From contig CANJHD010000002.1 in the NCBI GenBank assembly GCA_947474065.1, positions 37,659 to 101,658 of the forward strand: 64,000 nucleotides of DNA, read 5' to 3'. Under the pieces are notes generated by a model. It was not told the origin of the DNA, made no database searches, and saw nothing but the letters and a program-made list of their open reading frames with translations. Below are positions 50,290 through 59,823 of this stretch, in pieces. The first letter of the stretch is position 1. Each line of letters starts with the position of its first letter. The stretch comes from Planctomycetaceae bacterium. GTDB taxonomy: Bacteria; Planctomycetota; Phycisphaerae; Phycisphaerales; SM1A02. Both the position numbers and the translations under genes were made by a program.

Positions 50290-50913
50290 ATGCTCTATTG
50301 GATCATCGCCGGAAACGGTCAAGCCTATGGCCCCGCAGACCTTGCACTCATTCACAAGTGGGTAGCGGAGCGGCGAATCATCAGCACCACCCAGGTAAGT
50401 ACCAGTGAGCACGGACCGTGGCGCGATGCTGCCCTCATTCCGGAATTAGCGCGTGCATTCGGCAACCCGGACTACGGCGCCCCAGCGCCAGCAACTCATG
50501 TGGATTCATTTGCCACGCAGCCCGCGAGCACGCCGCCCACCGGGCCCAGCACCGCCCCAAGTGCACAGATGCCCGTAAACGGCGAATGGCCCCCAACCGC
50601 CATCGCTATTCCCCAGCTTGTCAGCGGCATCTTTCACCTGCTCGCTGCCGCGGGGTGGCTCATCACCTGCTTCGGCGTAATCCTGAGTATTCCACTAGCC
50701 ATACTCGGTATCTACGAACTGATCTCATATTCACGCGCGCGCACCACACCGCCAGAGCAGTACTTGAACAGCACAAAGACGAAGGCTGTGCTCGACATCT
50801 GCTCTGTGATGGCAGGAAACATCGGCTCCATGGTCTGCGGCATCGTGATGCTCACACAGATTCCAGCTGCACGCGAGCGCCTCGCGCCGTACCAGCAGGG
50901 CGATATGCGCTGA
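50290..50913 (+). CDS. GYF_2-domain membrane protein
   Basis: 207 residues. The N-terminus is a GYF_2-type domain (MLYWIIAGNGQAYGPADLALIHKW begins it; WRDAALIPELA ends it), which reads its own short peptide-binding fold. A Pro/Ala/Thr-rich linker (about 65-105) leads to two or three membrane helices (LVSGIFHLLAAAGWLITCFGV; ICSVMAGNIGSMVCGIVML). This pairing is frequent in Planctomycetes with unknown function. It is divergent from the P-ATPase-like gene by 93 bases. Confidence 0.8.
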   Translation: MLYWIIAGNGQAYGPADLALIHKWVAERRIISTTQVSTSEHGPWRDAALIPELARAFGNPDYGAPAPATHVDSFATQPASTPPTGPSTAPSAQMPVNGEWPPTAIAIPQLVSGIFHLLAAAGWLITCFGVILSIPLAILGIYELISYSRARTTPPEQYLNSTKTKAVLDICSVMAGNIGSMVCGIVMLTQIPAARERLAPYQQGDMR

Positions 50914-50933
50914 CCGTCATTCACTACGTGGCT

Positions 50934-51413
50934 CTACTTCACACTTGGCGCAACCGGAGCAATCGACTGTGGTGTTCCCGCGTCAGCCGGCGATGCTGGC
51001 TGGAATCGGCCATCAATGGTGAGCACAAGCGGCTCTTCACCCGCCGTCTCAAGATGAACTGTGCACACCGAGTCTCCCGCCTGCGGTCGAAACTTGGCGA
51101 TCACAGCAACTTCAATTGACTTGCCTGGACCAATCGAAGCCGGAAGCGGCGGAACGGTGGAACACTCTGTACTCACCGAAGTCCGAAGACTCCCCACATG
51201 AACCGTTCCCCACGTGCGGTTGCTCAACACAAAGACTGACGGCACCTCAACAGTTGGGCCGTCAGATCCAGTGATCCATTCCGTGTGTCCACGAGCGCCT
51301 TCCAGCTGCGCAAGGTGCGAAGTGCAGCCAGATACAACACATGTAGCCGCCACCACAGCACACCGACCAACCCTCCCACCGCGCGCGCCAAAGATGCAAC
51401 GTGCGGATGTCAC
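50934..51413 (-). CDS. Lipoprotein with DUF1573-like beta domain
   Basis: 159 residues with a lipobox-like VVSGC (Cys30) after an Arg-rich start. The mature part resembles an Ig-like DUF1573 unit (VFVLSNRTWGTVHVGSLRTS ... IGPGKSIEVAVIAKFRPQAGDSVCTVHLETAG). The start is GTG at 51413, overlapping the Gfo/Idh stop by four bases (GTGA), so the two are co-transcribed. The tail is Pro/Ala-rich. Function unknown; probably periplasmic. Confidence 0.66.
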   Translation of the reverse strand: MTSARCIFGARGGRVGRCAVVAATCVVSGCTSHLAQLEGARGHTEWITGSDGPTVEVPSVFVLSNRTWGTVHVGSLRTSVSTECSTVPPLPASIGPGKSIEVAVIAKFRPQAGDSVCTVHLETAGEEPLVLTIDGRFQPASPADAGTPQSIAPVAPSVK

Positions 51414-52813
51414 AGATTTTCAACCTTCCAACCATCGCGGTATGTTCGCTTGAGCATGGCGCTCGCCACCGGGCTATTGCGGAATGTGCAAGTAGTTGCG
51501 TCGTACTCAAGCTTCTTGCCCGGATCAAGCGAACTCATAGCACCAATTGAAAGGCTCTCGCACATACGGCCCGCCTTCTCAAAGCGCGAAGCACACGCGT
51601 CCTTCTTGCCCGCGATGCAAGCATCTACCCAATTGTGCCAGTGATTGGAACTACCCAAATCCTCCGGCTTCATCTCGACAGCCTTGCCATCAACAAAGAT
51701 GCGCGCCCATGCATGCTCAATCGGGAACCACATCACGCCCTTCTCGCCAACCAAGATCACGCCACCATCACCCTTGACAACGTCTTCGCCCTGCTTGCCG
51801 CCTTCCCAGCCATCTGGCAGACCCAGTGCCTTGAAGTCAGGGAACTGACCGCCGTCAAACCACTTGAGGGTGAGCCCAGACTTCGAAGTCTTCGGAGTTG
51901 GCGCGTAAGTCACCACCACAGACTCGCTCTCTGGGAACTGGTCGGTCGATGGCTTGACCGGGTTGCAGTACACGGTGAGTGGATGGCCGAGTTCCAATTC
52001 ATAGAACGGAACATCAAGCATGTGGCAACCCATATCGCCGAAAGCGCCGGTGCCCCAGTCGATAGTGCCGCGCCAGTTAAACGGCGTGTAGCCATCCTTG
52101 AATGGACGATTCTGAGAAACACCCAAGAAGAAATCCCATGACAACCAATCAGGCGTGGGATCGCTGCCTACGGGGCGCGGGTTGCCCTGCGGCCACCACC
52201 CTGCAGGACGGTTGGTCCACGCGTAAACCTCTTTCACCGGACCAATCGCGCCGTCGCGTAGCAGTTTCTGGCCGTATCGACGCCACTTCGTTGCGATGCG
52301 CTGCGTGCCCATTTGTGTAACTAGCGATGGCTTGGATGCGGCTACCTCAACTAGGCGCCGATTCTCGTAGGCGCCCTGCGCGAGCGGCTTCTGGCAATAC
52401 ACATGCTTCCCGCGATTCAGTGCTTCCATAGCGATCGGGGCGTGCATGTGGTCGGCGGTACTCACAACTACAGCATCAAACTTGTCCGACATCTTGGCGT
52501 ACATCTCACGCCAATCCGCGAATGCCGCAGCCCCAGCGAACAGCGGCGCAACCGACTTCCCGTCCTCTGCCTTGCCGCCAAGTCGAAGCATGTCGAGTGT
52601 TCGGCGATCAATGTCGCACAGCGCAACGATCTCTACAGACTTGTGCTTTGCGACCTCGGACAGATCACTGCTGCCCATACCGCCGCAACCAACTTTCGCG
52701 ATCCGGAGCTTTTCGTTCTTCCACGGCTCGCTGCGACGCAAGTGGGTGACTGCGCTAAACGCGAACGGCGTGGCCAGGGAGGCAAATACGAATGAGCGGC
52801 GTGTGATCTGCAT
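51410..52813 (-). CDS. Tat-exported Gfo/Idh/MocA-family oxidoreductase
   Basis: NAD(P)-dependent oxidoreductase-type protein, 467 residues, with a twin-arginine signal (MQITRRSFVFASLATPFAF). The N-terminal Rossmann fold shows KVGCGGMGSSDL and VALCDIDRR; the EKP-like block is CQKPLAQGAYENRRLV; the C-terminal domain has GAFGDMGCHMLDVPFY with a likely metal or substrate His. Typical of secreted planctomycete members acting on sugars or inositols. The ATG at 52813 is chosen because the longer frame to 52912 crosses a GC-rich hairpin at 52834-52861. Confidence 0.92.
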   Translation of the reverse strand: MQITRRSFVFASLATPFAFSAVTHLRRSEPWKNEKLRIAKVGCGGMGSSDLSEVAKHKSVEIVALCDIDRRTLDMLRLGGKAEDGKSVAPLFAGAAAFADWREMYAKMSDKFDAVVVSTADHMHAPIAMEALNRGKHVYCQKPLAQGAYENRRLVEVAASKPSLVTQMGTQRIATKWRRYGQKLLRDGAIGPVKEVYAWTNRPAGWWPQGNPRPVGSDPTPDWLSWDFFLGVSQNRPFKDGYTPFNWRGTIDWGTGAFGDMGCHMLDVPFYELELGHPLTVYCNPVKPSTDQFPESESVVVTYAPTPKTSKSGLTLKWFDGGQFPDFKALGLPDGWEGGKQGEDVVKGDGGVILVGEKGVMWFPIEHAWARIFVDGKAVEMKPEDLGSSNHWHNWVDACIAGKKDACASRFEKAGRMCESLSIGAMSSLDPGKKLEYDATTCTFRNSPVASAMLKRTYRDGWKVENL

Positions 52814-52833
52814 TGACACATTGAACAACAAAT

Positions 52834-52861
52834 CCGCCCGCCCGCGGAAGCGGACGGGCGG
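52834..52861 (-). terminator. GC-rich hairpin between EF-hand protein and Gfo/Idh genes
   Basis: CCGCCCG (52834-52840) pairs with CGGGCGG (52855-52861), extended inside by CCCGC/GCGGA with one mismatch. On the minus strand ATTTGTTGTT follows, so it can end transcripts of the gene at 52942-54765. It sits in the leader of the oxidoreductase gene, only 20 bases before its start. Confidence 0.6.
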
Positions 52862-52941
52862 AATATTTTCAATCTGAAGTTGCAGAAGCGATTCGAGTTT
52901 TGCTGAGCTCATTAATTGATTAAAATCAATGAATCAGGCAC

Positions 52942-54765
52942 CTAATTCGGTGACTGGCCAGCTGGGGCGCCACCATTGCCGCGACCACCGCCACCGCCTT
53001 GACCGCCGCCGCCACCCTGACCACCGCGGAACGCCTCGGTCATAGCCACGCGCTCCTTATCGTCGATCGTCCCATCATTGTTCTTATCAAACTGCTTCAT
53101 GCGGTCTTGTGCCTGCTGAGGCATATCTGCCAACTTGATCGGACCATTGCCACCGAACATGCCCGCCATTCCGCCGCGCCCGTTGTTGTCGCGACCCTTG
53201 GGTAGCGATTCATACTGCTCCGGGGTGAGCAACTTCTCAAGCCGTTCCATATAGGCGTCATTGGTTTCAGTGCGCTTGTCGAAGAGCTCGCCGGACTCGC
53301 CCTTGCCGTTCCCTGGCCCGCCGCGTTGGCGGAACATCTGCGACATCGGGACATCACCAGACATGAAACCAACAATCCGAGTCATCTCCTCGGTCTGGGT
53401 CACTGGCTCTTCCTTGCGCAATGCTTGGGCGATGCGATCATTGAGTGGGCTCACCTCGCTCAAGTACTGCGTACCAAGCGCCTGAATTGACTCCATGACA
53501 CTGGCCTCTACTCCCTCAAGTTTCATAGCCGCCTCAAATGCGCGCTGTACACGATTCTGGGCATAAACGCGGTCGAATGCCAAGGCGAGCGCCGCGGCGC
53601 GGACGCGCGCTGCATCCTCAGGCGCAAGCTCAGCACAGATCGCCTCGCGGTATCGATCGTTGACTCCGCGCACAATCTCGCGCAGATCAATCGATCGCGT
53701 CGCAAAACGCTTAGCCGCATCAGCATCACCGGTCTGGATGGACTGCAGGTACTTGCCCTCATTGCTAGCAAGAAACTCATTGCGGGCCTTAAGCGCAGCA
53801 TCAAGTTGAAGTTCGTAGTCGTCCATGATTGACTGGATCTTTGTGAAGGTTTCCTTCGAGAGTCCAGCTTCGTCAAGAACAATAAATAGATTGACGCTCT
53901 CGCCGCTAATGGTTCCGCGAGGGAGAGTCTTCTCGCGCACTAAGAATCGGCCAAATGCCGGCCACTTCTTTACTTGTGGATCGGCTAGCGATGCCTGCAT
54001 GCCATCAATGAAGCTCGTTCGAAGTCGCGTCTTGGTCTCTTGCCACTTATTAAAGTCAGTGACCATGGTCCCGAGCGAGCCGCGCATCTGATCAAACGCG
54101 CCGCTTGCCTTCATTTCCTTCTGGACCTGCTCGCCAAGTTTTTCCATCTGTGTGCGGAAGAATTGCTGCCGCTCTTCGGGCGTGAGTTCGCCGCCCTTCT
54201 CTTGCGCCATCTGTTCCATTTGCTGGCGGGCATCGTCCATCGCGCCGCGCCATTTCTCTTGCATCTCTGGTGCCATCATCGGCGCCATCATCTGGCGACC
54301 GATCTCTTGCATTTGGTTCATGATCTCTTCACGGGCCGGCTCAAATGCCTCTTCATAGTCGCGCATCAATTGTTCAATGATGGTGAGCTGCGCCTCCTCA
54401 AGCGTAAGTTGCTGTTTGAAGAGCGGAATGTCGCGACGTACAAAGTCCGGCTCGAAGGCATCGCGGATCTGATTCTGGATGCCCATACGACCCATGCCGC
54501 GGAACATGCCGCCGCCACCACCTTGACCGCGTCCGCCTCCCTGGCCCCCACCCTGACCCTGACCTTGGCCCCCGCCACCACCTTGACCGCGTCCGCCACC
54601 GCCGCCCTGACCACCACCCTGCCCAGCGCCTTGCGCCGGCGGCGCACCCTGCTGGGCATACGCAGCCACCGATACCAATGACTCAGCGGCGATAAATGCG
54701 ACCACCACGAAGGGTGCAGTGCGTCGAACAGAAGTGGCGAGAAGATGTACGGCGTTCAGGTTCAT
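52942..54765 (-). CDS. Secreted Gly/Gln-rich helical protein with EF-hand
   Basis: 607 residues, signal peptide (about 1-38), then a Gly/Gln-rich segment (about 42-88). A long helical core follows, rich in Glu/Gln/Met (LTLEEAQLTIIEQLMRDYEEAF; EEIMNQMQEIGRQMMAP) that looks like coiled coil. Near the end is one canonical EF-hand loop (FDKNNDGTIDDKER) followed by another Gly-rich tail (GGQGGGGG). Low complexity at both ends and Met-rich core recall planctomycete cell-surface or matrix proteins; no enzyme motif is seen. The Gly-rich coding sequence contains a 26-base direct repeat. Confidence 0.78.
   Translation of the reverse strand: MNLNAVHLLATSVRRTAPFVVVAFIAAESLVSVAAYAQQGAPPAQGAGQGGGQGGGGGRGQGGGGGQGQGQGGGQGGGRGQGGGGGMFRGMGRMGIQNQIRDAFEPDFVRRDIPLFKQQLTLEEAQLTIIEQLMRDYEEAFEPAREEIMNQMQEIGRQMMAPMMAPEMQEKWRGAMDDARQQMEQMAQEKGGELTPEERQQFFRTQMEKLGEQVQKEMKASGAFDQMRGSLGTMVTDFNKWQETKTRLRTSFIDGMQASLADPQVKKWPAFGRFLVREKTLPRGTISGESVNLFIVLDEAGLSKETFTKIQSIMDDYELQLDAALKARNEFLASNEGKYLQSIQTGDADAAKRFATRSIDLREIVRGVNDRYREAICAELAPEDAARVRAAALALAFDRVYAQNRVQRAFEAAMKLEGVEASVMESIQALGTQYLSEVSPLNDRIAQALRKEEPVTQTEEMTRIVGFMSGDVPMSQMFRQRGGPGNGKGESGELFDKRTETNDAYMERLEKLLTPEQYESLPKGRDNNGRGGMAGMFGGNGPIKLADMPQQAQDRMKQFDKNNDGTIDDKERVAMTEAFRGGQGGGGGQGGGGGRGNGGAPAGQSPN
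54512..54597. repeat. 26-bp direct repeat, 60-bp period, in Gly-rich coding region
   Basis: CCGCCACCACCTTGACCGCG plus the next six bases occurs at 54512-54537 and again at 54572-54597. The 60-base spacing is exactly 20 codons, so the frame is kept and copy-number change would only alter the length of the Gly/Gln-rich segment. Confidence 0.8.
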
Positions 54766-54980
54766 CGAGGTGGCTCCTGGTTATCAGACTTTTGGCAACG
54801 AGACTGGCGCATTCGAGCGTTTGGCAGAATAATTCAAACGTCAGTTGTGAGGTTCTATTGTGATGGAATTACAAGATATTCGAGGATACTAGTGATCTAG
54901 TGGTGCAGTTGGGGCATATCTGTATTCAGGCTGAGCCACTTTCCCCAAGCCACTGCGCTTTGTCTGTTGAGAATCGAACC

Positions 54981-57617
54981 ATGAATCAATCACACCTAGC
55001 CAACTCTGCCCTACTCCCCGCCATCGCGGCAGCACTGTCATTTGGGCTTTCGGGATTGAGTAGCACCGCGCAAGCCACGCCACCCGCGACGGGCAGTTCA
55101 AGCGGGTCCCGAAGCACTGCGCCGCAATCGGATCCCGTAAGCACGGTGACTATTCCGTTGTCAATCTTTGCGTGGGATCCTGGAGCTAAGTTTGCAGTCA
55201 GCACCGAATTGACCGAAGCCCCAAATATCAACGCTCGATTCGGCTTCGCCGTTGCCATGAATGACACATATGCGGTCATTGGGGCACCAGACGTCACGCT
55301 CATTGATATTCGTCAACCCTTAACCCGTTCAACCAACGGTGCTGGTGCAGCATTCGTCTTCAAACGCACCACAGGGACTGACGAGTGGACATTCATGCAG
55401 CGCTTGATTGCGCCAGCGAGATCCTTGACGCAAACCGGATGCGCTGTTGGCATCGATTCCGTCACTGATGACATCGTTGTTGGTGCATGGGCCTCCGATG
55501 CCGCTGCGCCCTTCGGTGGCGCCGCGTACGTCTACTCCAAGGGCACAGGCGACGAGTGGGGAGAGCCCGCACTGGCTGCCGCGTACGGCGCACTCACCCG
55601 CACGCCCACACAGGTCATTGCACCGGATGATCTGCTTCCGATTGATCAGTTCGGATTCGCAGTTGCAATCAACGATGGAACCATTGCAATCGGCTGCCCA
55701 CTCTCAGGAGCCTCGAATACTGGCGCAATTTACGTGTTTGAGTACAGTGCCAAGGGAGGCGAGTACGCCTTCACACAGAAACTTACAGACGACGCGTCCG
55801 GAGCCAACGATCAAACTGGTACCAAACTAGCACTGCACGGCGACCTAATCGTTGCCGGCGCACAGAACGATGACGTATCCGGGAAGATCAATGCGGGAAG
55901 CGCTTTGGTGTTCAAGCGCAGCAAGGGAACTTGGAGCGCCACGGGGCGCGTATCTGCACCAACCCCAACTGTGGGCGGGTACTTTGGATCCTCGGTTGCG
56001 GTACTTGACGGCGCTGATGCCGACTGGATCTTGGTAGGAGCTCCAGCTCAGGCAAGCGGTCACTCCAATCCGGTCAGCGGTAACGGATCGGCCTTTGTGT
56101 TTACGAGTAACAACGGCGGCGCAACTTGGACGCTCGATGGATCACTCCTGCCGCGCAGCGACAACATCAACAACAACTTTGGATACTCCGTGGCGCTTTC
56201 GCAAACTGAACCGCCGCAGGCCATGGTCGGCGCACCGGGCTTTGATACCGCCATACCAAGTATCGATGATCCCACCACACTCCGGCAGGTCATCAATTCC
56301 GGATGTAGCTTCGCCTACGTTCGCACCGGAGCCGCGACTTGGGCAATCCGTGGCACGGGTCCGGTGAGTGGCGATCTTTGGTCACCATCGATTCTCGCCA
56401 ACACCAACCTTGGACGCGCAGTGGCTGTTGCCCCAAGCCATCCAAACTTCTGCATTGCAAGTTCAGAACTGCCCAACGGCGGTCTTGGCTCGGCCTATTC
56501 GTTCCAATACGTCAACGAGGAAATTGGTAGCGGAAGCGGTCAAGTCTCCGGTCCAGCAGCTGGTCCGCTTGATTCACATGGAAACCCATCCGATGGAAGT
56601 ACGCCAGGAACTGGAAGCGGCGGAACCGGCGGCGGCTCAAGCGGCGGCGGCATCCCTGCAGGCGGCATCACCAATGGACCTGGTGCCATCACCCTACCCT
56701 TGCTCCCAATCATCAAGAACTGGGGCGTGATCAAAGGCAGCGCAGTTGCTTTGAATGGCAGCAATGTCTCCATCTTGCAAACTGATGGCAAGCAGGTTGG
56801 TCACAAGGCATCATTCTCACACCTTGGCAAACTCCCACTGGGATCGCGTTACGTTGGCTGCGGAGACATGAATGGCGACCTATCTGGCGATGTTGTCTTT
56901 GTTGATGACAACGAAGTACTTCGCTACTGGAAGCGCGATTCCAAGCGGATCCTTGAAGTGATGACCATCGACACGTTGCCCGTTGGCTTTGATGCAATCA
57001 CCGTAGCTGACTTTGACAACAACAATAAGGATGACGTGCTACTGCGAGGGATCTTGGATCCTTCACAACTCATCGTCTGGAACATCGACGGCGGCGCGAT
57101 CGCTAGCACTGTGGAATACCAATTGCCACCAGGCGATTGGGATATCTCCACCGGCAATTTCCGCACAAAGACCACGCCAGACATCCTGATGCGTAGTCGT
57201 GAAACTGGCGAACTCCGCGTCTTGGTTCCAGGAACGGATGTTGATGGCTACGTTCTGCACCCACTAGTTGCGAGCCGCAAGTTAAGCAGTCGCATCGCAG
57301 GATTTGGAGATATCGATGGCAATGGCCAACCCGACATCTTCTGGCAAGGCGGCGGTGATGATGTGGTTGATCTCATGGATCAGGATGAAACGGGTAACTA
57401 CATCCGTCTTCATCGTCGCCGTACAGGATTGGCTTCTGGACACATCGTCAATGTCCGTGACTGGAATGATGATGGAACGATCGACTTCTGGATCTCCCGC
57501 GGCGAGCGCAACTTTATCCAATACGGATCGTTTGCCGCTGATGGCTATGTGTACGGCGTCGGCTCGTGCGATCTTGGCGATGCGCCCGGCAAAGTGGTTG
57601 ACATTGCTGACCGATGA
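54981..57617 (+). CDS. Secreted FG-GAP/VCBS-repeat protein
   Basis: 878 residues. A signal peptide (about 1-38) is followed by five to six FG-GAP-type units (GFAVAMNDTYAVIGAPD; GCAVGIDSVTDDIVVGAWASD; GFAVAINDGTIAIGCPLSG; GTKLALHGDLIVAGAQNDD), a Gly/Ser linker near 530-580 and a second beta-propeller-like half with VCBS calcium motifs (GDMNGDLSGDVVFVDDN, ADFDNNNKDDVLLRG, GDIDGNGQPDIFWQGGGDD, DWNDDGTIDFW). Probably a secreted adhesin or matrix protein binding Ca2+. The ATG at 54981 begins the signal; the 213-base gap before it shows no clear promoter. Confidence 0.85.
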   Translation: MNQSHLANSALLPAIAAALSFGLSGLSSTAQATPPATGSSSGSRSTAPQSDPVSTVTIPLSIFAWDPGAKFAVSTELTEAPNINARFGFAVAMNDTYAVIGAPDVTLIDIRQPLTRSTNGAGAAFVFKRTTGTDEWTFMQRLIAPARSLTQTGCAVGIDSVTDDIVVGAWASDAAAPFGGAAYVYSKGTGDEWGEPALAAAYGALTRTPTQVIAPDDLLPIDQFGFAVAINDGTIAIGCPLSGASNTGAIYVFEYSAKGGEYAFTQKLTDDASGANDQTGTKLALHGDLIVAGAQNDDVSGKINAGSALVFKRSKGTWSATGRVSAPTPTVGGYFGSSVAVLDGADADWILVGAPAQASGHSNPVSGNGSAFVFTSNNGGATWTLDGSLLPRSDNINNNFGYSVALSQTEPPQAMVGAPGFDTAIPSIDDPTTLRQVINSGCSFAYVRTGAATWAIRGTGPVSGDLWSPSILANTNLGRAVAVAPSHPNFCIASSELPNGGLGSAYSFQYVNEEIGSGSGQVSGPAAGPLDSHGNPSDGSTPGTGSGGTGGGSSGGGIPAGGITNGPGAITLPLLPIIKNWGVIKGSAVALNGSNVSILQTDGKQVGHKASFSHLGKLPLGSRYVGCGDMNGDLSGDVVFVDDNEVLRYWKRDSKRILEVMTIDTLPVGFDAITVADFDNNNKDDVLLRGILDPSQLIVWNIDGGAIASTVEYQLPPGDWDISTGNFRTKTTPDILMRSRETGELRVLVPGTDVDGYVLHPLVASRKLSSRIAGFGDIDGNGQPDIFWQGGGDDVVDLMDQDETGNYIRLHRRRTGLASGHIVNVRDWNDDGTIDFWISRGERNFIQYGSFAADGYVYGVGSCDLGDAPGKVVDIADR

Positions 57618-57626
57618 TTGCGTGAG

Positions 57627-58769
57627 TTAGATACCAAGCGCAGCCAACACCCGTCCATTAACGGTTCGGCTGTCAAACATGGTCTCTGCACGCGCGCGTG
57701 CGGCGCGACCCATACTGATCACTAGCGAGGGGTCTTCTAGGAACTGCTCCATGGCTACCGCAAGTGCGGCCGGAGATCCGGGCGGAACCAAGATGCCGCT
57801 CTCGCCATCGACAATAGTTTCGCGGCAACCGGGTGCATCGGAAGTGATGATGGCGCGACCAGTGGCCATCGCCTCAAGCACCGCCATCGGCATACCCTCG
57901 CCGTGACTTGGCAGCACCAACACACTGCATGCTGCGAGCGTGGGGCGAGGATCCTCCACGCGCCCGAGATTCTCGAGGGTGCCTGACTTCGCCCAGTTCC
58001 GGACATCACTCTCAGTCACGCTTGACGGATTTTCGTCAATGCCGCCCGCTACTTGGCAGCGAAACCGACTGGCGTCCGTGCGGAGTGCATGAAGCGCGCG
58101 AGCCGCCTCTGCAAAGTCAGCAATACCTTTGTCGCGCAAGAATCGTCCGAGATAGAGGAAGTCAATGCGGCTTGGCTCTTCTGTGATCGGCACGTGCGCG
58201 AAGTGCTCAAGATCCACACCTGAACCCGGAATGGTCTGAACATCACGCACTGCGCCAAGAAGACCAAGATGCTCAAAGTGCGTGCGGTCGTCAGAATTCT
58301 GAAAGATCACCGTTGAAGCAAGCGGAAGCGCACGGCGATACAGGCGCATCGCCACAATCGACAGGAGGCGCGCCTTGAGGTCACGGCTAGTGAACGCGTA
58401 GCCAAGACCAGTGATCATGGCCGCACTGCGCTGAATGCCAGCGCGGCGAGCAGCCGGAATCGCATAGAAGACGGGCTTTGGGTTGTAAGCAATGACGATG
58501 TCTGGCTTCTCGCGCGCCATGAACTCGTCATAGAACGTGCGGAGTGCCAACTCCACCAGCGGGTTGGTTCCAGCCCGAACGAGCGGCGCCTCGACCAATC
58601 GAACGCCCAAGGCCGATAGTCCCGCAACAACTGCGGGGCGGGCGACAGCGGACGGCGGCGGAACGCAAACCGTGACCGTGTGGCCTCCAGCACGAAGAGC
58701 TCGGATGAGCGTTCCGCGCAGTTTGACGACTAGATCTCCGAATCCACCGATGAGGGCAACATGCGCCAT
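57627..58769 (-). CDS. Glycosyltransferase family 4 protein
   Basis: GT-B glycosyltransferase of 380 residues. The acceptor-side N-terminus (VALIGGFGDLVVKLRGTLIRAL) leads to the donor domain with FLYLGRFLRDKGIADFAEAA and LVLPSHGEGMPMAVLEAMATG, which holds the E-x7-E motif (the two Glu of EGMPMAVLE), then SDAPGCRETIVDGESGILV. Typically retaining and used in capsule, LPS or exopolysaccharide assembly. It lies nine bases downstream of the bisphosphate-nucleotidase-like gene, suggesting one operon; the linked substrates are unknown. Confidence 0.9.
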   Translation of the reverse strand: MAHVALIGGFGDLVVKLRGTLIRALRAGGHTVTVCVPPPSAVARPAVVAGLSALGVRLVEAPLVRAGTNPLVELALRTFYDEFMAREKPDIVIAYNPKPVFYAIPAARRAGIQRSAAMITGLGYAFTSRDLKARLLSIVAMRLYRRALPLASTVIFQNSDDRTHFEHLGLLGAVRDVQTIPGSGVDLEHFAHVPITEEPSRIDFLYLGRFLRDKGIADFAEAARALHALRTDASRFRCQVAGGIDENPSSVTESDVRNWAKSGTLENLGRVEDPRPTLAACSVLVLPSHGEGMPMAVLEAMATGRAIITSDAPGCRETIVDGESGILVPPGSPAALAVAMEQFLEDPSLVISMGRAARARAETMFDSRTVNGRVLAALGI

Positions 58770-58778
58770 GCGTGTGTT

Positions 58779-59816
58779 CTACCGCACGAGCGGGGCAAGC
58801 GCAGCGACCAATTCCTCGTGGAGCCGCGGCGGGGCGCAGATGACGCCTTGTGATTGAGTCAGGCGACGCCCGGTGGAAAAATCCATAGGAACTCCGCGAG
58901 AATCAGTTACCACACAGCCGGCCTCGACTGCAACAAGTGCCCCGGCGGCGTGATCCCAGATGCACTCGCGATAGTCCGGGGTTGGGCTCAAGCGAAGATA
59001 CGCATCCGCATCTCCGCGCGCGACCAATGCATACTTCGCTTGGCTGTCGACGCGGACTGGTTCGATTACTCCGAGTGCCGCCGCGCAGGACTCCAAGGAG
59101 TCCGATGCGCTATGCCCGCGCTCCACGCTGCCCGCCAGACGAAGCGGATCGCCCTTTGACCACTGATGTGCGGATATGCGCGAAGGTTCCCACCGATCAA
59201 TCATCGTTTGGACTGCTCCGCGACCGACTAACGCCGCCACTAGCACACCTGCACCGCCACTGACCGCGTTGGTGCCATTTCCAATTGCAGCGAGTCGAGG
59301 CAGACCCAAGACTCCCGCGACTGGACGACCATCGGTGACGAGCGCAATCGCAATTGCAAACTGACCGCCACGCAAATAGCCCTTGGTACCGTCGAGTGGA
59401 TCGATCGCCCAGAATGTTCCTAGACCGCCATTGTCAGCTGATGCGGCGAGCGCCTCGCGAGCGGTGGCAATGTCGCAAGGGATGCCCGCTTTACCAACCG
59501 CGGCAGCGGCTAATGCAAAAAGCGCGTCGCCGCCGAGTGCGTCAACTTCTTCAAGGCTTTCCTCTGCAACAATGCGAACGGTATTGCCGAGCGCCGAACG
59601 CAGGACGATGGTCGCCGCTACTTGACTTGCAATATCCGCCACGGTGGCTGGGCCAGCAACACCCTTGTCGATCACGGAACCAGTAGCAAACAACTGCGGA
59701 TCGCCTAGGGCTTCCACCGCACGAGCAGCAGCCCGAGCAGCGGTCAGCGCAGTCGCGATGTCTGCTGGCACGGCGTCGACCGAACAACGATCTAATTGTG
59801 TATATGTGGTATTCAC
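58779..59816 (-). CDS. 3'(2'),5'-bisphosphate nucleotidase-like inositol phosphatase
   Basis: Mg-dependent phosphatase, 345 residues, of the inositol-monophosphatase superfamily. The metal motif EESLEE and DPLDGTKGYLRGGQFAIAIALV are the two signatures, with WDHAAGALVAVEAGC near the end. K after DGT and the Hal2-like GYLRGGQF favour the PAP-hydrolysing branch (CysQ/Hal2) over plain inositol phosphatase. This agrees with cysC, cysD and cysN within 4 kb, since PAPS-using sulfotransfer releases PAP. The GTG start at 59816 is chosen, seven bases after the upstream stop; the longer frame lacks homology. Confidence 0.87.
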   Translation of the reverse strand: MNTTYTQLDRCSVDAVPADIATALTAARAAARAVEALGDPQLFATGSVIDKGVAGPATVADIASQVAATIVLRSALGNTVRIVAEESLEEVDALGGDALFALAAAAVGKAGIPCDIATAREALAASADNGGLGTFWAIDPLDGTKGYLRGGQFAIAIALVTDGRPVAGVLGLPRLAAIGNGTNAVSGGAGVLVAALVGRGAVQTMIDRWEPSRISAHQWSKGDPLRLAGSVERGHSASDSLESCAAALGVIEPVRVDSQAKYALVARGDADAYLRLSPTPDYRECIWDHAAGALVAVEAGCVVTDSRGVPMDFSTGRRLTQSQGVICAPPRLHEELVAALAPLVR

Positions 59817-59823
59817 TGGGCAA

